Translations under genes and position numbers: made by a program
Assembly: GCA_900550105.1 (NCBI GenBank)
Contig: URQW01000088.1
Location: forward strand, 1-10,780
DNA length: 10,780 nucleotides
Direction of reading: 5' to 3'
DNA from: an uncultured Pelosinus sp.
GTDB taxonomy: Bacteria; Bacillota; Negativicutes; UMGS1260
The notes under the pieces: generated by a model
What the model was told of the DNA's origin: nothing
Database searches by the model: none
The model's input: only the letters and a program-made list of their open reading frames with translations
In this document: in pieces, positions 1 to 6,566 of the stretch
Position numbering within the stretch: position 1 is the first letter of the stretch
Layout of the letters: each line of letters starts with the position of its first letter

Positions 1-1139
1 AGATGAAAGGAAATTGGCAAGAAGTTCCCGACGACATCAAAAATACTTTTGAACGCTTAGGGATTCCTCAAGCCGAAAAAGAATCCTTAGCCGGTGTTGG
101 CGCTCAGTATGATTCTGAGGTTGTCTATCATAGTGTTCGCGAAGATCTTGTTAAACAGGGCGTTGTTTATACGGATATGGAAACAGCGGTGAAAGAATAT
201 GAGCCGATGGTTAAGGAATATTTTATGAAGCTGGTTCCGCCAAGCGACCATAAGTTTGTTGCTCTACATGGAGCTGTTTGGTCTGGCGGCTCTTTTGTCT
301 ACGTGCCGCCAGGCGTGACAGTAGATATTCCGCTTCAATCGTATTTCCGTCTCAACTCACCGGGTTCAGGTCAATTTGAACATACCTTGATTATTGTTGA
401 TAAAGGAGCGAAGCTTCATTTTATCGAAGGGTGTTCTGCGCCGAAGTATAATGTAACAAATCTTCACGCCGGTTGTGTAGAACTTTATGTAAAAGAAGAT
501 GCAACGCTACGCTACTCGACAATTGAAAATTGGTCGAGAAATATGCTCAATTTGAATACAAAACGGGCTGTTGTCGAGAAAAATGGTTCCATAGAATGGG
601 TATCAGGATCGTTTGGTTCGAAAATTTCGATGCTCTATCCTATGAGTATTTTAAAAGGAGAAGGAGCGAAGGCTGATTTTAGCGGCATTACTTTTGCGTC
701 GGCTGGCCAGACCCTTGATACAGGGGCTAAGATTGTTCATGCTGCTCCTTATACATCTTCTAATATTAGCTCTCGTTCTATTTCCAAGGGCGGCGGCGTA
801 GCCGTTTATCGTGGTGCAATTAAAGTCGGTTCTAATGCCCATCACTGTAAGTCGTCGGTAAACTGTGAATCCCTTATGCTCGATTCCGAGTCACGGTCTG
901 ATACTTTACCGACCATGGATATTTTAAATGATGAAGTCGATATTGGTCATGAAGCGAAAATCGGCAGAATTAGTGATGAAGCAATTTTTTACCTTATGAG
1001 TCGCGGCATTAGTGAAAAGGAAGCCAAAGCGATGATTGTTCGGGGCTTTGCCGAACCGATCGCCAAGGAACTACCCTTAGAATATGCCGTGGAAATGAAT
1101 AATTTGATTAATTTAGAGTTGGAAGGAACGATTGGTTAG
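1..1139 (+). CDS. sufB: SufB, Fe-S cluster assembly scaffold (5' end cut off by window)
   Basis: SufB is the core scaffold subunit of the cytoplasmic SufBCD complex, on which [4Fe-4S] clusters are built and passed to apoproteins. The frame is open at the left edge. The ATG at position 3 is internal: only 378 residues are present against about 465 in the family, and they begin at the part aligning to the family's W-x-E-V-P-x-x-I-K segment, so roughly 80-90 N-terminal residues lie upstream. Numbered from that ATG, the fragment has the beta-helix core with WSGGSF (93-98), and the C-terminal Cys288 and Glu317. These match in context and 29-residue spacing the E. coli SufB Cys405/Glu434 pair implicated in sulfur transfer and cluster building. 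The helical end has FYLMSRGIS (329-337). The stop codon overlaps the sufD ribosome binding site, so the two are surely co-transcribed. sufC is expected just upstream (inference). Confidence 0.97.
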   Translation, partial: MKGNWQEVPDDIKNTFERLGIPQAEKESLAGVGAQYDSEVVYHSVREDLVKQGVVYTDMETAVKEYEPMVKEYFMKLVPPSDHKFVALHGAVWSGGSFVYVPPGVTVDIPLQSYFRLNSPGSGQFEHTLIIVDKGAKLHFIEGCSAPKYNVTNLHAGCVELYVKEDATLRYSTIENWSRNMLNLNTKRAVVEKNGSIEWVSGSFGSKISMLYPMSILKGEGAKADFSGITFASAGQTLDTGAKIVHAAPYTSSNISSRSISKGGGVAVYRGAIKVGSNAHHCKSSVNCESLMLDSESRSDTLPTMDILNDEVDIGHEAKIGRISDEAIFYLMSRGISEKEAKAMIVRGFAEPIAKELPLEYAVEMNNLINLELEGTIG

Positions 1140-1143
1140 GAGG
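1138..1143 (+). promoter_or_regulatory. Ribosome binding site of sufD
   Basis: AGGAGG lies 7 nt before the sufD ATG at 1151. Its first two bases are the last two of the sufB TAG stop codon, so translation of the two genes is probably coupled. Confidence 0.85.
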
Positions 1144-1150
1144 CGCTCGC

Positions 1151-2251
1151 ATGCAAGAATTGATGAAAAAAATGAACCCGATTCCTGTAAAGACATGGCG
1201 ATGGCTGGGCGTGAATGAAGTGAATTTAGAAGAAACCATTCCGACTATAATGCCTTATCATAAATCGGTTTTAAAAACCAAAATACCTGACGGTGTTGTT
1301 GTGACGGAAGATCACAAGACACGCCAAGATTACGCTGCGTTAGCAGGTAAAATAGCTGCAGGCGTTAGTGAACCTATGGAACAGTTTGTAGCTTTAAATG
1401 AAAACAGCGGTCATTTAGTGACGATAGCTAAAGACGCAAAAGTAACTGAACCGATTGTATTTCATTATGAGTTTGATCCAGAAAATCCAACCGTAATAGA
1501 TCAGCAAGTCGTTGTCGCAGAAGAGGATAGTGAAGCGACGATCATCCTTTGCTATACAGGTGAAAGCGCTGCTTTTCACAGTGGCTTGACAAAAGTTTAC
1601 GCTAAAAAAGGCGCCAAAATCCATATTATCAAAGTACAGCTTCTTAACGATCAGTCCTTGCAGTTTGATGGTACTGGTTCGGTTGTAGAAGCGGGAGCTC
1701 GCGTTGACTTTACGTTAGTGGAGCTCGGTTCGAAGTGTTCGGTGACGAACCATAAGACGAGTCTTAATGGTAAAGAGGCTGAAGGCAAAGTGTATTCTAT
1801 TTATTTTGGCGATCAGTCGCGGAAAATTGATATCAATTATGTCATGACCTTTCTTGGTAAGCAAGTAAACGGTGAAATTATCAGCCGCGGTGCTTTGCTT
1901 GACGAAAGTCAAAAAATATTTAGAGGTACACTTGATTTTGTAACAGGCTCACGAGGAGCTGTTGGGAAAGAAGAAGAATATACAGTGCTTCTCAGTCCGA
2001 AAGTGCGCAACCGTTCTATTCCGCTCATGCTTTGTTCTGAAGCTGATGTAGAAGGGCAGCATGCTGCTAGCACCGGCCAAATGGATGAAGAACAACTTTT
2101 TTATCTGATGAGCCGTGGGATTAGCGAAATCGAGGCGAAAAAACTGATTATAGAAGCTTCATTTCAACCAATTATTGATAAAATACCTGTTGCTGCGATT
2201 CAAGAAGCGATTGGCGAATTTATTAGGAGGCGTTTAGCACATGTCGGGTAA
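1151..2251 (+). CDS. sufD: SufD, Fe-S cluster assembly scaffold partner
   Basis: SufD is the paralogue of SufB and its partner in the SufBC2D complex in the cytoplasm; in E. coli it is needed for iron acquisition by the scaffold. The 366-residue protein has a beta-helix-rich middle and the shared C-terminal SufB/SufD signature, with FYLMSRGIS at 317-325. His304, in the stretch just before that signature, matches the position of E. coli SufD His360, the residue placed at the SufB-SufD interface with SufB Cys405. At 366 residues it is shorter than the E. coli and Bacillus proteins (about 420-440), mainly at the N terminus. The ATG at 1151 is supported by an AGGAGG 7 nt upstream. Its last 11 bases overlap the start of sufS. 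Confidence 0.96.
   Translation: MQELMKKMNPIPVKTWRWLGVNEVNLEETIPTIMPYHKSVLKTKIPDGVVVTEDHKTRQDYAALAGKIAAGVSEPMEQFVALNENSGHLVTIAKDAKVTEPIVFHYEFDPENPTVIDQQVVVAEEDSEATIILCYTGESAAFHSGLTKVYAKKGAKIHIIKVQLLNDQSLQFDGTGSVVEAGARVDFTLVELGSKCSVTNHKTSLNGKEAEGKVYSIYFGDQSRKIDINYVMTFLGKQVNGEIISRGALLDESQKIFRGTLDFVTGSRGAVGKEEEYTVLLSPKVRNRSIPLMLCSEADVEGQHAASTGQMDEEQLFYLMSRGISEIEAKKLIIEASFQPIIDKIPVAAIQEAIGEFIRRRLAHVG
2225..2230 (+). promoter_or_regulatory. Ribosome binding site of sufS, inside sufD
   Basis: AGGAGG sits within the last codons of sufD, 10 nt before the sufS ATG at 2241. It fixes the start of sufS inside the end of sufD. Confidence 0.8.
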
Positions 2252-3473
2252 TCCTTATGTACAAGATTTTCCTATTTTAAACAAACCTATGAATGGCAAG
2301 CGGCTAGTTTATCTCGATAATGGCGCAACGACGCAAAAGCCTCTATCAGTGATTCGAGCTGTTGATGAGTATTATGAAACGTTTAATGCCAATCCCCATC
2401 GTGGCGCTTATGATTTAAGTGTAAAAGCTACAGAAATCTATGAGAATTCTCGTGAAATTGTCAAAGATTTTATTGGTGCAAGTAAGAGTTGTGAAATTAT
2501 TTTTACGAAAAATGCTACAGAGTCTTTAAATCTGATTGCTTATAGTTACGGTATGACCTTTATTCAACCTGGCGATGAAATTGTCATTTCCATTGCTGAG
2601 CATCATAGCAATCTTGTTCCTTGGCAGCAAGTTGCTAGGGCGAAGGGCGCCGTTTTGAAATACTTGTATATTAATGACCAAGGCTTAATTACCGATGAAG
2701 AGCTTGCTGCTAAAATTACGGATAAAACGAAAATTGTAGCAGTGACTCAGATTTCTAATGTACTGGGGATTGTGAATCCCGTTGAGAAAATTATCGCAAA
2801 AGCCCATTCTGTTGGTGCTATTGCTATTTTAGACGGAGCTCAGAGTACGCCCCATATGAAAGTGGATGTAACGGCGCTAGACGTAGATTTCTTTGTGTTT
2901 TCAGGCCATAAAATGATGTCTCCTATGGGAATCGGCGTACTTTATGGTAAAGAAAAACTGTTGAATCAAATGCCGCCTTTCCTTTGCGGTGGTGATATGA
3001 TTGAGTATGTACAGGAACAGGAAACAACTTTTGCCGAACTTCCCGCTAAATTTGAGGCTGGTACGCAAAATGTAGGCGGGGCCCTGGGATTGGCCAAAGC
3101 TGTGGAGTATTTAAATCAAGTCGGTATGGATACGGTTCATAAAGTAGAGCAAGATCTTGTTTCTTATGCTCTGGAAAAAATGGCGAAAGAGCCCTACCTG
3201 ACGATTTATGGTACGAAAGATGCCGCTTTAAAATCAGGAGTTATTTCTTTTAACGTCGAAGATGTTCACCCGCATGACGTTTCATCGATTCTTGATGCTG
3301 ATGGTGTTGCCATTCGGGCAGGGCATCATTGTGCTCATCCGTTGATGCAATTTTTGCAGGTTAATGCAACTTGCCGGGCAAGCTTCTATTTTTATAATAC
3401 GAAAGAAGATGTAGATCAGTTGATTTTAAGTTTATCCCGTGTGAGAGGGGTTCTTGGCTATGGATCTAAGTGA
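2241..3473 (+). CDS. sufS: SufS, group II cysteine desulfurase
   Basis: SufS is a cytoplasmic PLP enzyme that converts L-cysteine to L-alanine and holds the sulfur as a persulfide, then hands it to SufU for cluster building on SufBCD. The 410-residue length is normal for the family. Visible landmarks are the N-terminal YLDNGATTQKP (24-34), His121 in the AEHHSN segment that stacks on PLP, Asp198 and Gln201 in LDGAQS, the Schiff-base lysine Lys224 in SGHKMMSP, and the catalytic Cys364 in RAGHHCAHP. RAGHHCAHP is the type II (SufS/CsdA) form, not the NifS/IscS loop. The C-terminal ATCRASFYFYNT follows at 376-387. It overlaps sufD by 11 bases and sufU by 14 bases, so all three should be translated from one message. 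The sufU neighbour identifies it as the Gram-positive-type SufS that works with SufU instead of SufE. Confidence 0.98.
   Translation: MSGNPYVQDFPILNKPMNGKRLVYLDNGATTQKPLSVIRAVDEYYETFNANPHRGAYDLSVKATEIYENSREIVKDFIGASKSCEIIFTKNATESLNLIAYSYGMTFIQPGDEIVISIAEHHSNLVPWQQVARAKGAVLKYLYINDQGLITDEELAAKITDKTKIVAVTQISNVLGIVNPVEKIIAKAHSVGAIAILDGAQSTPHMKVDVTALDVDFFVFSGHKMMSPMGIGVLYGKEKLLNQMPPFLCGGDMIEYVQEQETTFAELPAKFEAGTQNVGGALGLAKAVEYLNQVGMDTVHKVEQDLVSYALEKMAKEPYLTIYGTKDAALKSGVISFNVEDVHPHDVSSILDADGVAIRAGHHCAHPLMQFLQVNATCRASFYFYNTKEDVDQLILSLSRVRGVLGYGSK
3444..3450 (+). promoter_or_regulatory. Ribosome binding site of sufU, inside sufS
   Basis: The purine run AGAGGGG lies 9 nt before the ATG at 3460. It is only 3 nt before an in-frame TTG at 3454, so the ATG is the better start of sufU. 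Confidence 0.65.
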
Positions 3474-3888
3474 AGTATATACAGAGATTATTGCCGAACA
3501 TAACCAATCAAGACGGAATAAAAGAGCGCTTGAGCAACCGACAGTGGTCTTGAAAGGCCGAAATCCAAGCTGCGGTGATGAAATAGAACTGTCATTGAAA
3601 CTGTCCGATGGCTTGATTGAAGACGCGGCTTTTACGGGAGTTGGTTGTGCTATCTCTCAAGCATCTACCTCTATGATGATTGATCTTGTTAAGGGACAAA
3701 CTGTCGAGAAAGCGCAAGAATTGATTCAGACTTTTTTGGGCATGATTAAACGGGAAATTACTGATGACGACGCCTTAGAAGTTCTTGATGAAGCGATTGC
3801 TTTAAAAAATATTTCGAATATGCCAGCGCGAGTAAAATGTGCTGTCTTATCTTGGCACACTTTAGAAGGTGCCATAAAAAAAGAATAG
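3460..3888 (+). CDS. sufU: SufU, zinc-dependent sulfur acceptor for SufS
   Basis: SufU accepts the persulfide sulfur from SufS by a zinc-ligand swap and passes it to the SufBCD scaffold; it is a zinc protein of the IscU fold, not itself the main scaffold. With the ATG at 3460 it has 142 residues, usual for the family. The four expected zinc ligands are Cys38 and Asp40 in PSCGDE, Cys63 in GVGCAIS, and Cys127 in PARVKCAVLSW. The insertion between the second and third cysteine regions that separates SufU from IscU is visible (about residues 81-105). The start at 3460 is preferred over the upstream TTG because of ribosome binding site spacing. It overlaps sufS by 14 bases and is the last gene of the operon, ahead of a terminator. 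Confidence 0.96.
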   Translation: MDLSEVYTEIIAEHNQSRRNKRALEQPTVVLKGRNPSCGDEIELSLKLSDGLIEDAAFTGVGCAISQASTSMMIDLVKGQTVEKAQELIQTFLGMIKREITDDDALEVLDEAIALKNISNMPARVKCAVLSWHTLEGAIKKE

Positions 3889-3910
3889 TAATGGATTTTT
3901 GGTAAATCCT

Positions 3911-3950
3911 AAAAAGCTGCAGTTCACTTTAAAAGTGCTGCAGCTTTTTT
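3911..3950 (+). terminator. Rho-independent terminator of the suf operon
   Basis: A perfect 12-bp stem (AAAAAGCTGCAG at 3911-3922 with its complement at 3938-3949) encloses a second short stem, CACTT/AAGTG, and ends in a run of T. It begins 22 bases after the sufU stop codon. The A run on the left side means it could also stop transcription from the opposite strand. Confidence 0.9.
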
Positions 3951-3992
3951 ATGTTTGTTGTCATAAAAGTAAAGGGGGGATTAAAAGAAAAT

Positions 3993-4006
3993 TTGATGAT
4001 TATCAA
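3993..4006. promoter_or_regulatory. Small palindrome, weakly Fur-box-like
   Basis: TTGAT and ATCAA flank a 4-base spacer. The right side reads ATTATCA (3999-4005), identical to one half of the Bacillus 7-1-7 Fur box, but the left half in that register matches at only 3 of 7 bases. It lies 36 bases before the -35 box of the Rrf2 gene. The rest of the 3951-4042 stretch is AT-rich with nothing else I can name. Confidence 0.2.
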
Positions 4007-4042
4007 TCCGCGATAACAAATAAAATTTATTAATAAATAATA

Positions 4043-4071
4043 TTGACAAAATAACATGATGTAACTATAAT
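4043..4071 (+). promoter_or_regulatory. Consensus sigma-A promoter of the Rrf2-nitroreductase unit
   Basis: TTGACA (4043-4048) and TATAAT (4066-4071) are both perfect consensus hexamers with a 17-bp spacer. The expected transcription start is near 4078, which gives a very short leader of about 17 bases before the ATG at 4095. A promoter this strong is normally held down by a repressor, and an inverted repeat overlaps it. Confidence 0.9.
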
Positions 4072-4078
4072 GGTTACA
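4060..4078. promoter_or_regulatory. Inverted repeat over the -10 box, candidate Rrf2 operator
   Basis: Perfect 6-bp arms TGTAAC and GTTACA are separated by 7 bases that contain the -10 hexamer. A dimeric protein bound here would block RNA polymerase. The next gene is a DNA-binding Rrf2 protein, so autorepression is the simplest reading (inference). Confidence 0.55.
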
Positions 4079-4080
4079 AG

Positions 4081-4092
4081 AGGAGGTGATCC
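4081..4092 (+). promoter_or_regulatory. Unusually long Shine-Dalgarno of the Rrf2 gene
   Basis: AGGAGGTGATCC is complementary over 12 bases to the conserved 3' end of 16S rRNA (GGAUCACCUCCU). It lies just before the ATG at 4095, with the AGGAGG core 8 nt from it. An in-frame GTG at 4086 lies inside the core and so is unlikely to be the start. Confidence 0.75.
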
Positions 4093-4094
4093 TC

Positions 4095-4523
4095 ATGAGA
4101 ACAAGCAGTCGGTTTACTGTAGCAGTACATATCCTTTCAGTCATTGCAATTGCCAAAGAAGTTCTCTGTACTTCCGAATTTATTGCAGCAAGTGTGAATA
4201 CGAATCCTGTCGTCATCCGCCGTCTGATTGCTCAATTAAAACAAGCTGGTTTCATCGGTGTTTATCCTGGTACTGGCGGTGCCTATTTGACAAAAGGATT
4301 AGAGGAAATCACTTTACTAGCAGTCTATCGTGCGGTGGAGAAAAAAGAGCAAGAACGACTCTTTCGGTTTCATGAAAAACCGAATCCACATTGCCCGATC
4401 GGAGCTAATTTGCAAGAGATACTTGAAAAATTTTTATGGCAGGCGCAAGTTGCGATGGAAGAGGTTTTGGAAAATATTACATTAGCCTCTGTGATTGCTA
4501 CATTACAAACTAAGATTTCCTAA
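4095..4523 (+). CDS. Rrf2-family transcriptional regulator, YwnA-like
   Basis: This is a 142-residue winged-helix regulator of the Rrf2 family, expected to act as a dimer on DNA. The N-terminal RFTVAVHILS helix, the helix-turn-helix at about 26-50 (with VNTNPVVIRRLIAQLKQAG) and the wing with GTGGAYL (59-65) fit the family. The part from about 70 onward (LLAVYRAVE, then HEKPNPHCPIG at 93-103, and a long C-terminal helix) is like Bacillus YwnA. It lacks the three clustered cysteines that hold the Fe-S cluster in IscR; only Cys25 and Cys100 are present. That argues against a cluster sensor and leaves a thiol switch possible, as described for the Rrf2 protein HypR of Staphylococcus (inference). 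The ATG at 4095 is chosen for its ribosome binding site. It sits 37 bases ahead of a nitroreductase gene with no terminator between, so it probably controls that gene and itself. Confidence 0.9.
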   Translation: MRTSSRFTVAVHILSVIAIAKEVLCTSEFIAASVNTNPVVIRRLIAQLKQAGFIGVYPGTGGAYLTKGLEEITLLAVYRAVEKKEQERLFRFHEKPNPHCPIGANLQEILEKFLWQAQVAMEEVLENITLASVIATLQTKIS

Positions 4524-4545
4524 ATAGATTTACGTAAAAATAAAA

Positions 4546-4551
4546 GTGAGG
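4546..4551 (+). promoter_or_regulatory. Ribosome binding site of the nitroreductase gene
   Basis: GTGAGG lies 9 nt before the ATG at 4561. The same GTG could be read as an in-frame start five codons earlier, but then nothing Shine-Dalgarno-like precedes it, so 4561 is preferred. Confidence 0.6.
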
Positions 4552-4560
4552 CGATTGAAA

Positions 4561-5160
4561 ATGGCAAAAGAATTTTTAACAGCAGTGAAAGACAGACGGT
4601 CTTTTTATGGAATTAGCAAAGAAGCGGTGCTTTCTGACGAAAAGATTCAAGAGATCATTCGTCATGCCATCCAGTTTGCTCCTTCAGCTTTTAACTCGCA
4701 AAGCGCTAGAGTTTTACTCTTATTAGGAAAAGAGCATGACCGTCTTTGGGAATTGACGAAAGACGTCTTGCGGAAAATAGTTCCCAGTGAAAATTTTGCG
4801 GCTACTGAACAAAAAATTGATTCTTTTAAAAATGGCTATGGAACTGTATTGTATTTTGAAGATCAAACAGTTGTGGCTGAATTGCAAAATAAATTTGCTG
4901 CCTACAAGGATAATTTTCCTCGGTGGTCAGAACAGTCGTCAGGGATGCTGCAATTTATTATCTGGACGGCTTTAGAAGAAGAGGGGCTTGGGGCTAGTTT
5001 GCAGCATTATAGTCCGCTGATCGATGAAGGGGTTCAAAAGAATTGGCAAGTGCCTGATACCTGGAAGTTAATTGCTCAAATGCCTTTCGGCAAACCTATA
5101 GCGGTGCCGGATCCGAAAGAAAGCCAGCCGCTCGAAACACGGTTTAAGGTTTTCAAATAA
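4561..5160 (+). CDS. Nitroreductase family protein, Frm2/CinD-like
   Basis: This is a 199-residue cytoplasmic flavoprotein of the FMN-dependent nitroreductase fold, expected to reduce nitroaromatics or quinones with NAD(P)H. It shows the RRS motif for FMN phosphate (12-14), the APSAFNSQSAR segment (40-50), GLGASLQHY (142-150) and MPFG (174-177). The short form and the SAFNSQS and SLQHY features match the Frm2/Hbn1 subfamily, which includes yeast Frm2 and the copper-induced CinD of Lactococcus. The true substrate cannot be read from the sequence. It lies 37 bases after the Rrf2 gene on the same strand with no promoter or terminator visible between, so the two form an operon. The pairing suggests induction by oxidants, quinones or nitro compounds (inference). 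It is followed by a strong terminator. Confidence 0.9.
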   Translation: MAKEFLTAVKDRRSFYGISKEAVLSDEKIQEIIRHAIQFAPSAFNSQSARVLLLLGKEHDRLWELTKDVLRKIVPSENFAATEQKIDSFKNGYGTVLYFEDQTVVAELQNKFAAYKDNFPRWSEQSSGMLQFIIWTALEEEGLGASLQHYSPLIDEGVQKNWQVPDTWKLIAQMPFGKPIAVPDPKESQPLETRFKVFK

Positions 5161-5205
5161 GCAAGATAAAGCTCTTAGTTCTAGGATCTATACGCGAACA
5201 TAGTT

Positions 5206-5253
5206 AAAAAAGCTGTCTCTAGTGGAGTTTTTACTCCTTAGAGACAGCTTTTT
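5206..5253. terminator. Bidirectional terminator between convergent genes
   Basis: A 15-bp perfect stem (AAAAAGCTGTCTCTA with TAGAGACAGCTTTTT) carries an inner GGAG/CTCC stem. It has an A run on the left and a T run on the right, so it works on both strands. It ends transcription of the nitroreductase (plus) and of the membrane fusion protein (minus), whose stop codon is 14 bases away. The 5161-5205 stretch before it holds nothing I recognise. Confidence 0.9.
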
Positions 5254-5266
5254 CGTTTGTTTTTGC

Positions 5267-6427
5267 TTATTGACCAGGCAGAGAATCGCCTTCTTTTACC
5301 TCTTTAATATTGCCTGAAGCGATTAATGTTTGTTCTGGTAAGTCTGTTACAATTTCAACAAAATCACCAACGGGATCCCCTAATTGTACAGCTTGTTTTG
5401 AAGCTTTTCCGCCTTTGGCAACATAGATATAGGAAAGACCTTTTTCTTCAAACACTGCTGTTTTCGGGACGGCGATAACGGGAACCGTTTGTGTTGTGTA
5501 AAAGCGCGCTGTTACGGGCATACCTGGTTTTAAAAGATCATTGGGGTTATCAATTCGAATTTGCGTGCGAAATAATTGGTTAGCGCCAGGAAATATACTT
5601 TCTACTTGCGCGGAGAAAGTTTGTCCTGGCAATGCGTCACATTGAATTTCCGCTTTGCTGCCAGAGCGAACAAAATATAAGTCCTTTTGGCTAAGTTGCA
5701 CAACCGTCTGAACACCCGTACCATTTGACAATGTTAAAAGTTGTTGTCCTGTTTGCACAGTATTGCCGACTGTTAAAGCAAATCCTGTCACAATTCCGTC
5801 AGTTGGCGCAGTCACTTTTACAAGACCGCCGCCGACTATTTGGGTCGTAACATTTTCCGCTGGGGCAGAAGCAGGCGCCGAAGCGGGTGCTGATTCACTT
5901 TCGTTGGCGCCAGCTTGAGCGGCTTCTAAGCGGGCGCGCGCCTCATCCAGTTTTTTTCGAGCAATGGCGCCTTGTTCATAAAGTTTCTGATAGCGTTGGT
6001 ATTCTTTTTCTAGAGTGGCATATTGTCCATTGCCCGCTGCTTGAGAGTCGGTAGCACTGCGCCGATCTATGCTGTAATTCGGTGTACTTGCGGCGACTGC
6101 AATGGTTCGTGGGGTAGTTTCAATGGTTAATAGAACTTGTCCTGCTTGAACCAAGTCGCCTTCCTTTACGTTCACTTCTTTTACTTGCCCTAGTGAATCA
6201 GCAGATACAGTAGCGGCTTTATGGCCTTCAATTGTACCGCTGAATTGAATCGTTACCGGTTTATCCATTTTACTGACAGGTACTACAATGACATTGCCGG
6301 AACCGTAGAAACTTTTGTGGCCAGGCCAATGTCCGGCCCGATAGAGAGCATAGGAAAAGAGGCCCGCAAGAACTAGGGAAATTCCTGTAATACATAAAAT
6401 ACGATGAGTTTGCCATAGCTTTTTCAT
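5267..6427 (-). CDS. Membrane fusion protein of an efflux system (HlyD/AcrA type)
   Basis: This is a periplasmic adaptor protein that normally links an inner-membrane RND or ABC pump to an outer-membrane channel. With the start at 6427 it has 386 residues: an N-terminal membrane segment (about 10-29) with no lipobox cysteine, the first biotinyl-lipoyl half (about 64-105), a short coiled-coil hairpin (about 137-173), an Ala-Ser-Pro linker (179-190), the second lipoyl half (about 200-233), a beta-barrel (about 238-312) and a C-terminal membrane-proximal domain containing KTAVFEEKG and a VQLG strand. The start is chosen because GGAG lies 8 nt before it; an in-frame start 22 codons earlier would add a tail that does not look like a signal. 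No pump or channel gene is next to it, and terminators or divergent genes bound it on both sides, so it is transcribed alone. Its substrate is unknown. Confidence 0.9.
   Translation of the reverse strand: MKKLWQTHRILCITGISLVLAGLFSYALYRAGHWPGHKSFYGSGNVIVVPVSKMDKPVTIQFSGTIEGHKAATVSADSLGQVKEVNVKEGDLVQAGQVLLTIETTPRTIAVAASTPNYSIDRRSATDSQAAGNGQYATLEKEYQRYQKLYEQGAIARKKLDEARARLEAAQAGANESESAPASAPASAPAENVTTQIVGGGLVKVTAPTDGIVTGFALTVGNTVQTGQQLLTLSNGTGVQTVVQLSQKDLYFVRSGSKAEIQCDALPGQTFSAQVESIFPGANQLFRTQIRIDNPNDLLKPGMPVTARFYTTQTVPVIAVPKTAVFEEKGLSYIYVAKGGKASKQAVQLGDPVGDFVEIVTDLPEQTLIASGNIKEVKEGDSLPGQ
5858..5893 (-). repeat. Tandem Ser-Ala-Pro-Ala repeat in the fusion protein
   Basis: Residues 179-190 are three copies of the 4-residue unit SAPA. 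The copies use different codons, so the repeat is kept at the protein level and is not a recent slippage product. It lies between the coiled coil and the second lipoyl half, where AcrA-type proteins usually have a compact return strand, so it is probably a flexible spacer. Confidence 0.75.
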
Positions 6428-6435
6428 GGGGTCAT

Positions 6436-6439
6436 CTCC
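6436..6439 (-). promoter_or_regulatory. Ribosome binding site of the membrane fusion protein gene
   Basis: On the minus strand, GGAG lies 8 nt before the ATG at 6427. It decides this start over an upstream in-frame codon at 6493. Confidence 0.65.
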
Positions 6440-6537
6440 AATAGGGTTAATCGCAATCGCTATTATGTTGCCACTTTTTATTATATTCGTCAAGCCTTAA
6501 GAGTACCATAAGCAAATGAAAAAAATGTAACTAAATG

Positions 6538-6566
6538 TTGAAAGTGAGTTCATAAAATGATAAACT
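6538..6566 (+). promoter_or_regulatory. Candidate promoter of the giant gene
   Basis: TTGAAA (6538-6543) and TAAACT (6561-6566) are separated by 17 bp, a fair sigma-A match. The -10 box overlaps the left end of the 35-bp palindrome and the start point would fall inside it. Other AT-rich matches are possible, so this is tentative. Confidence 0.4.

Noticed and set aside
3..1139. A complete short SufB starting at the ATG at position 3
   Set aside because: The family has about 80-90 more N-terminal residues, no ribosome binding site can be seen, and the frame is open at the edge; the gene is cut by the window.
3929..4216. Minus-strand frame of 95 codons across the suf terminator and Rrf2 promoter
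   Set aside because: It runs through a terminator, a consensus promoter and the start of a real gene on the other strand, with no recognisable protein features.
4070..4375. Plus-strand frame of 101 codons overlapping the Rrf2 gene
   Set aside because: It lies in another frame of a clear gene, has no family likeness and its composition is cysteine- and serine-rich, typical of an out-of-frame reading.
4095..4523. The Rrf2 protein as IscR, a cluster-binding regulator of suf
   Set aside because: The three clustered cysteines of IscR are absent, the gene lies after the suf terminator with its own promoter, and the C-terminal half is YwnA-like.
6526..6531. TGTAAC half-site upstream of the fusion protein gene, identical to the Rrf2 operator arm
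   Set aside because: The second arm is missing at the right spacing, and a 6-base match in AT-rich DNA is expected by chance.
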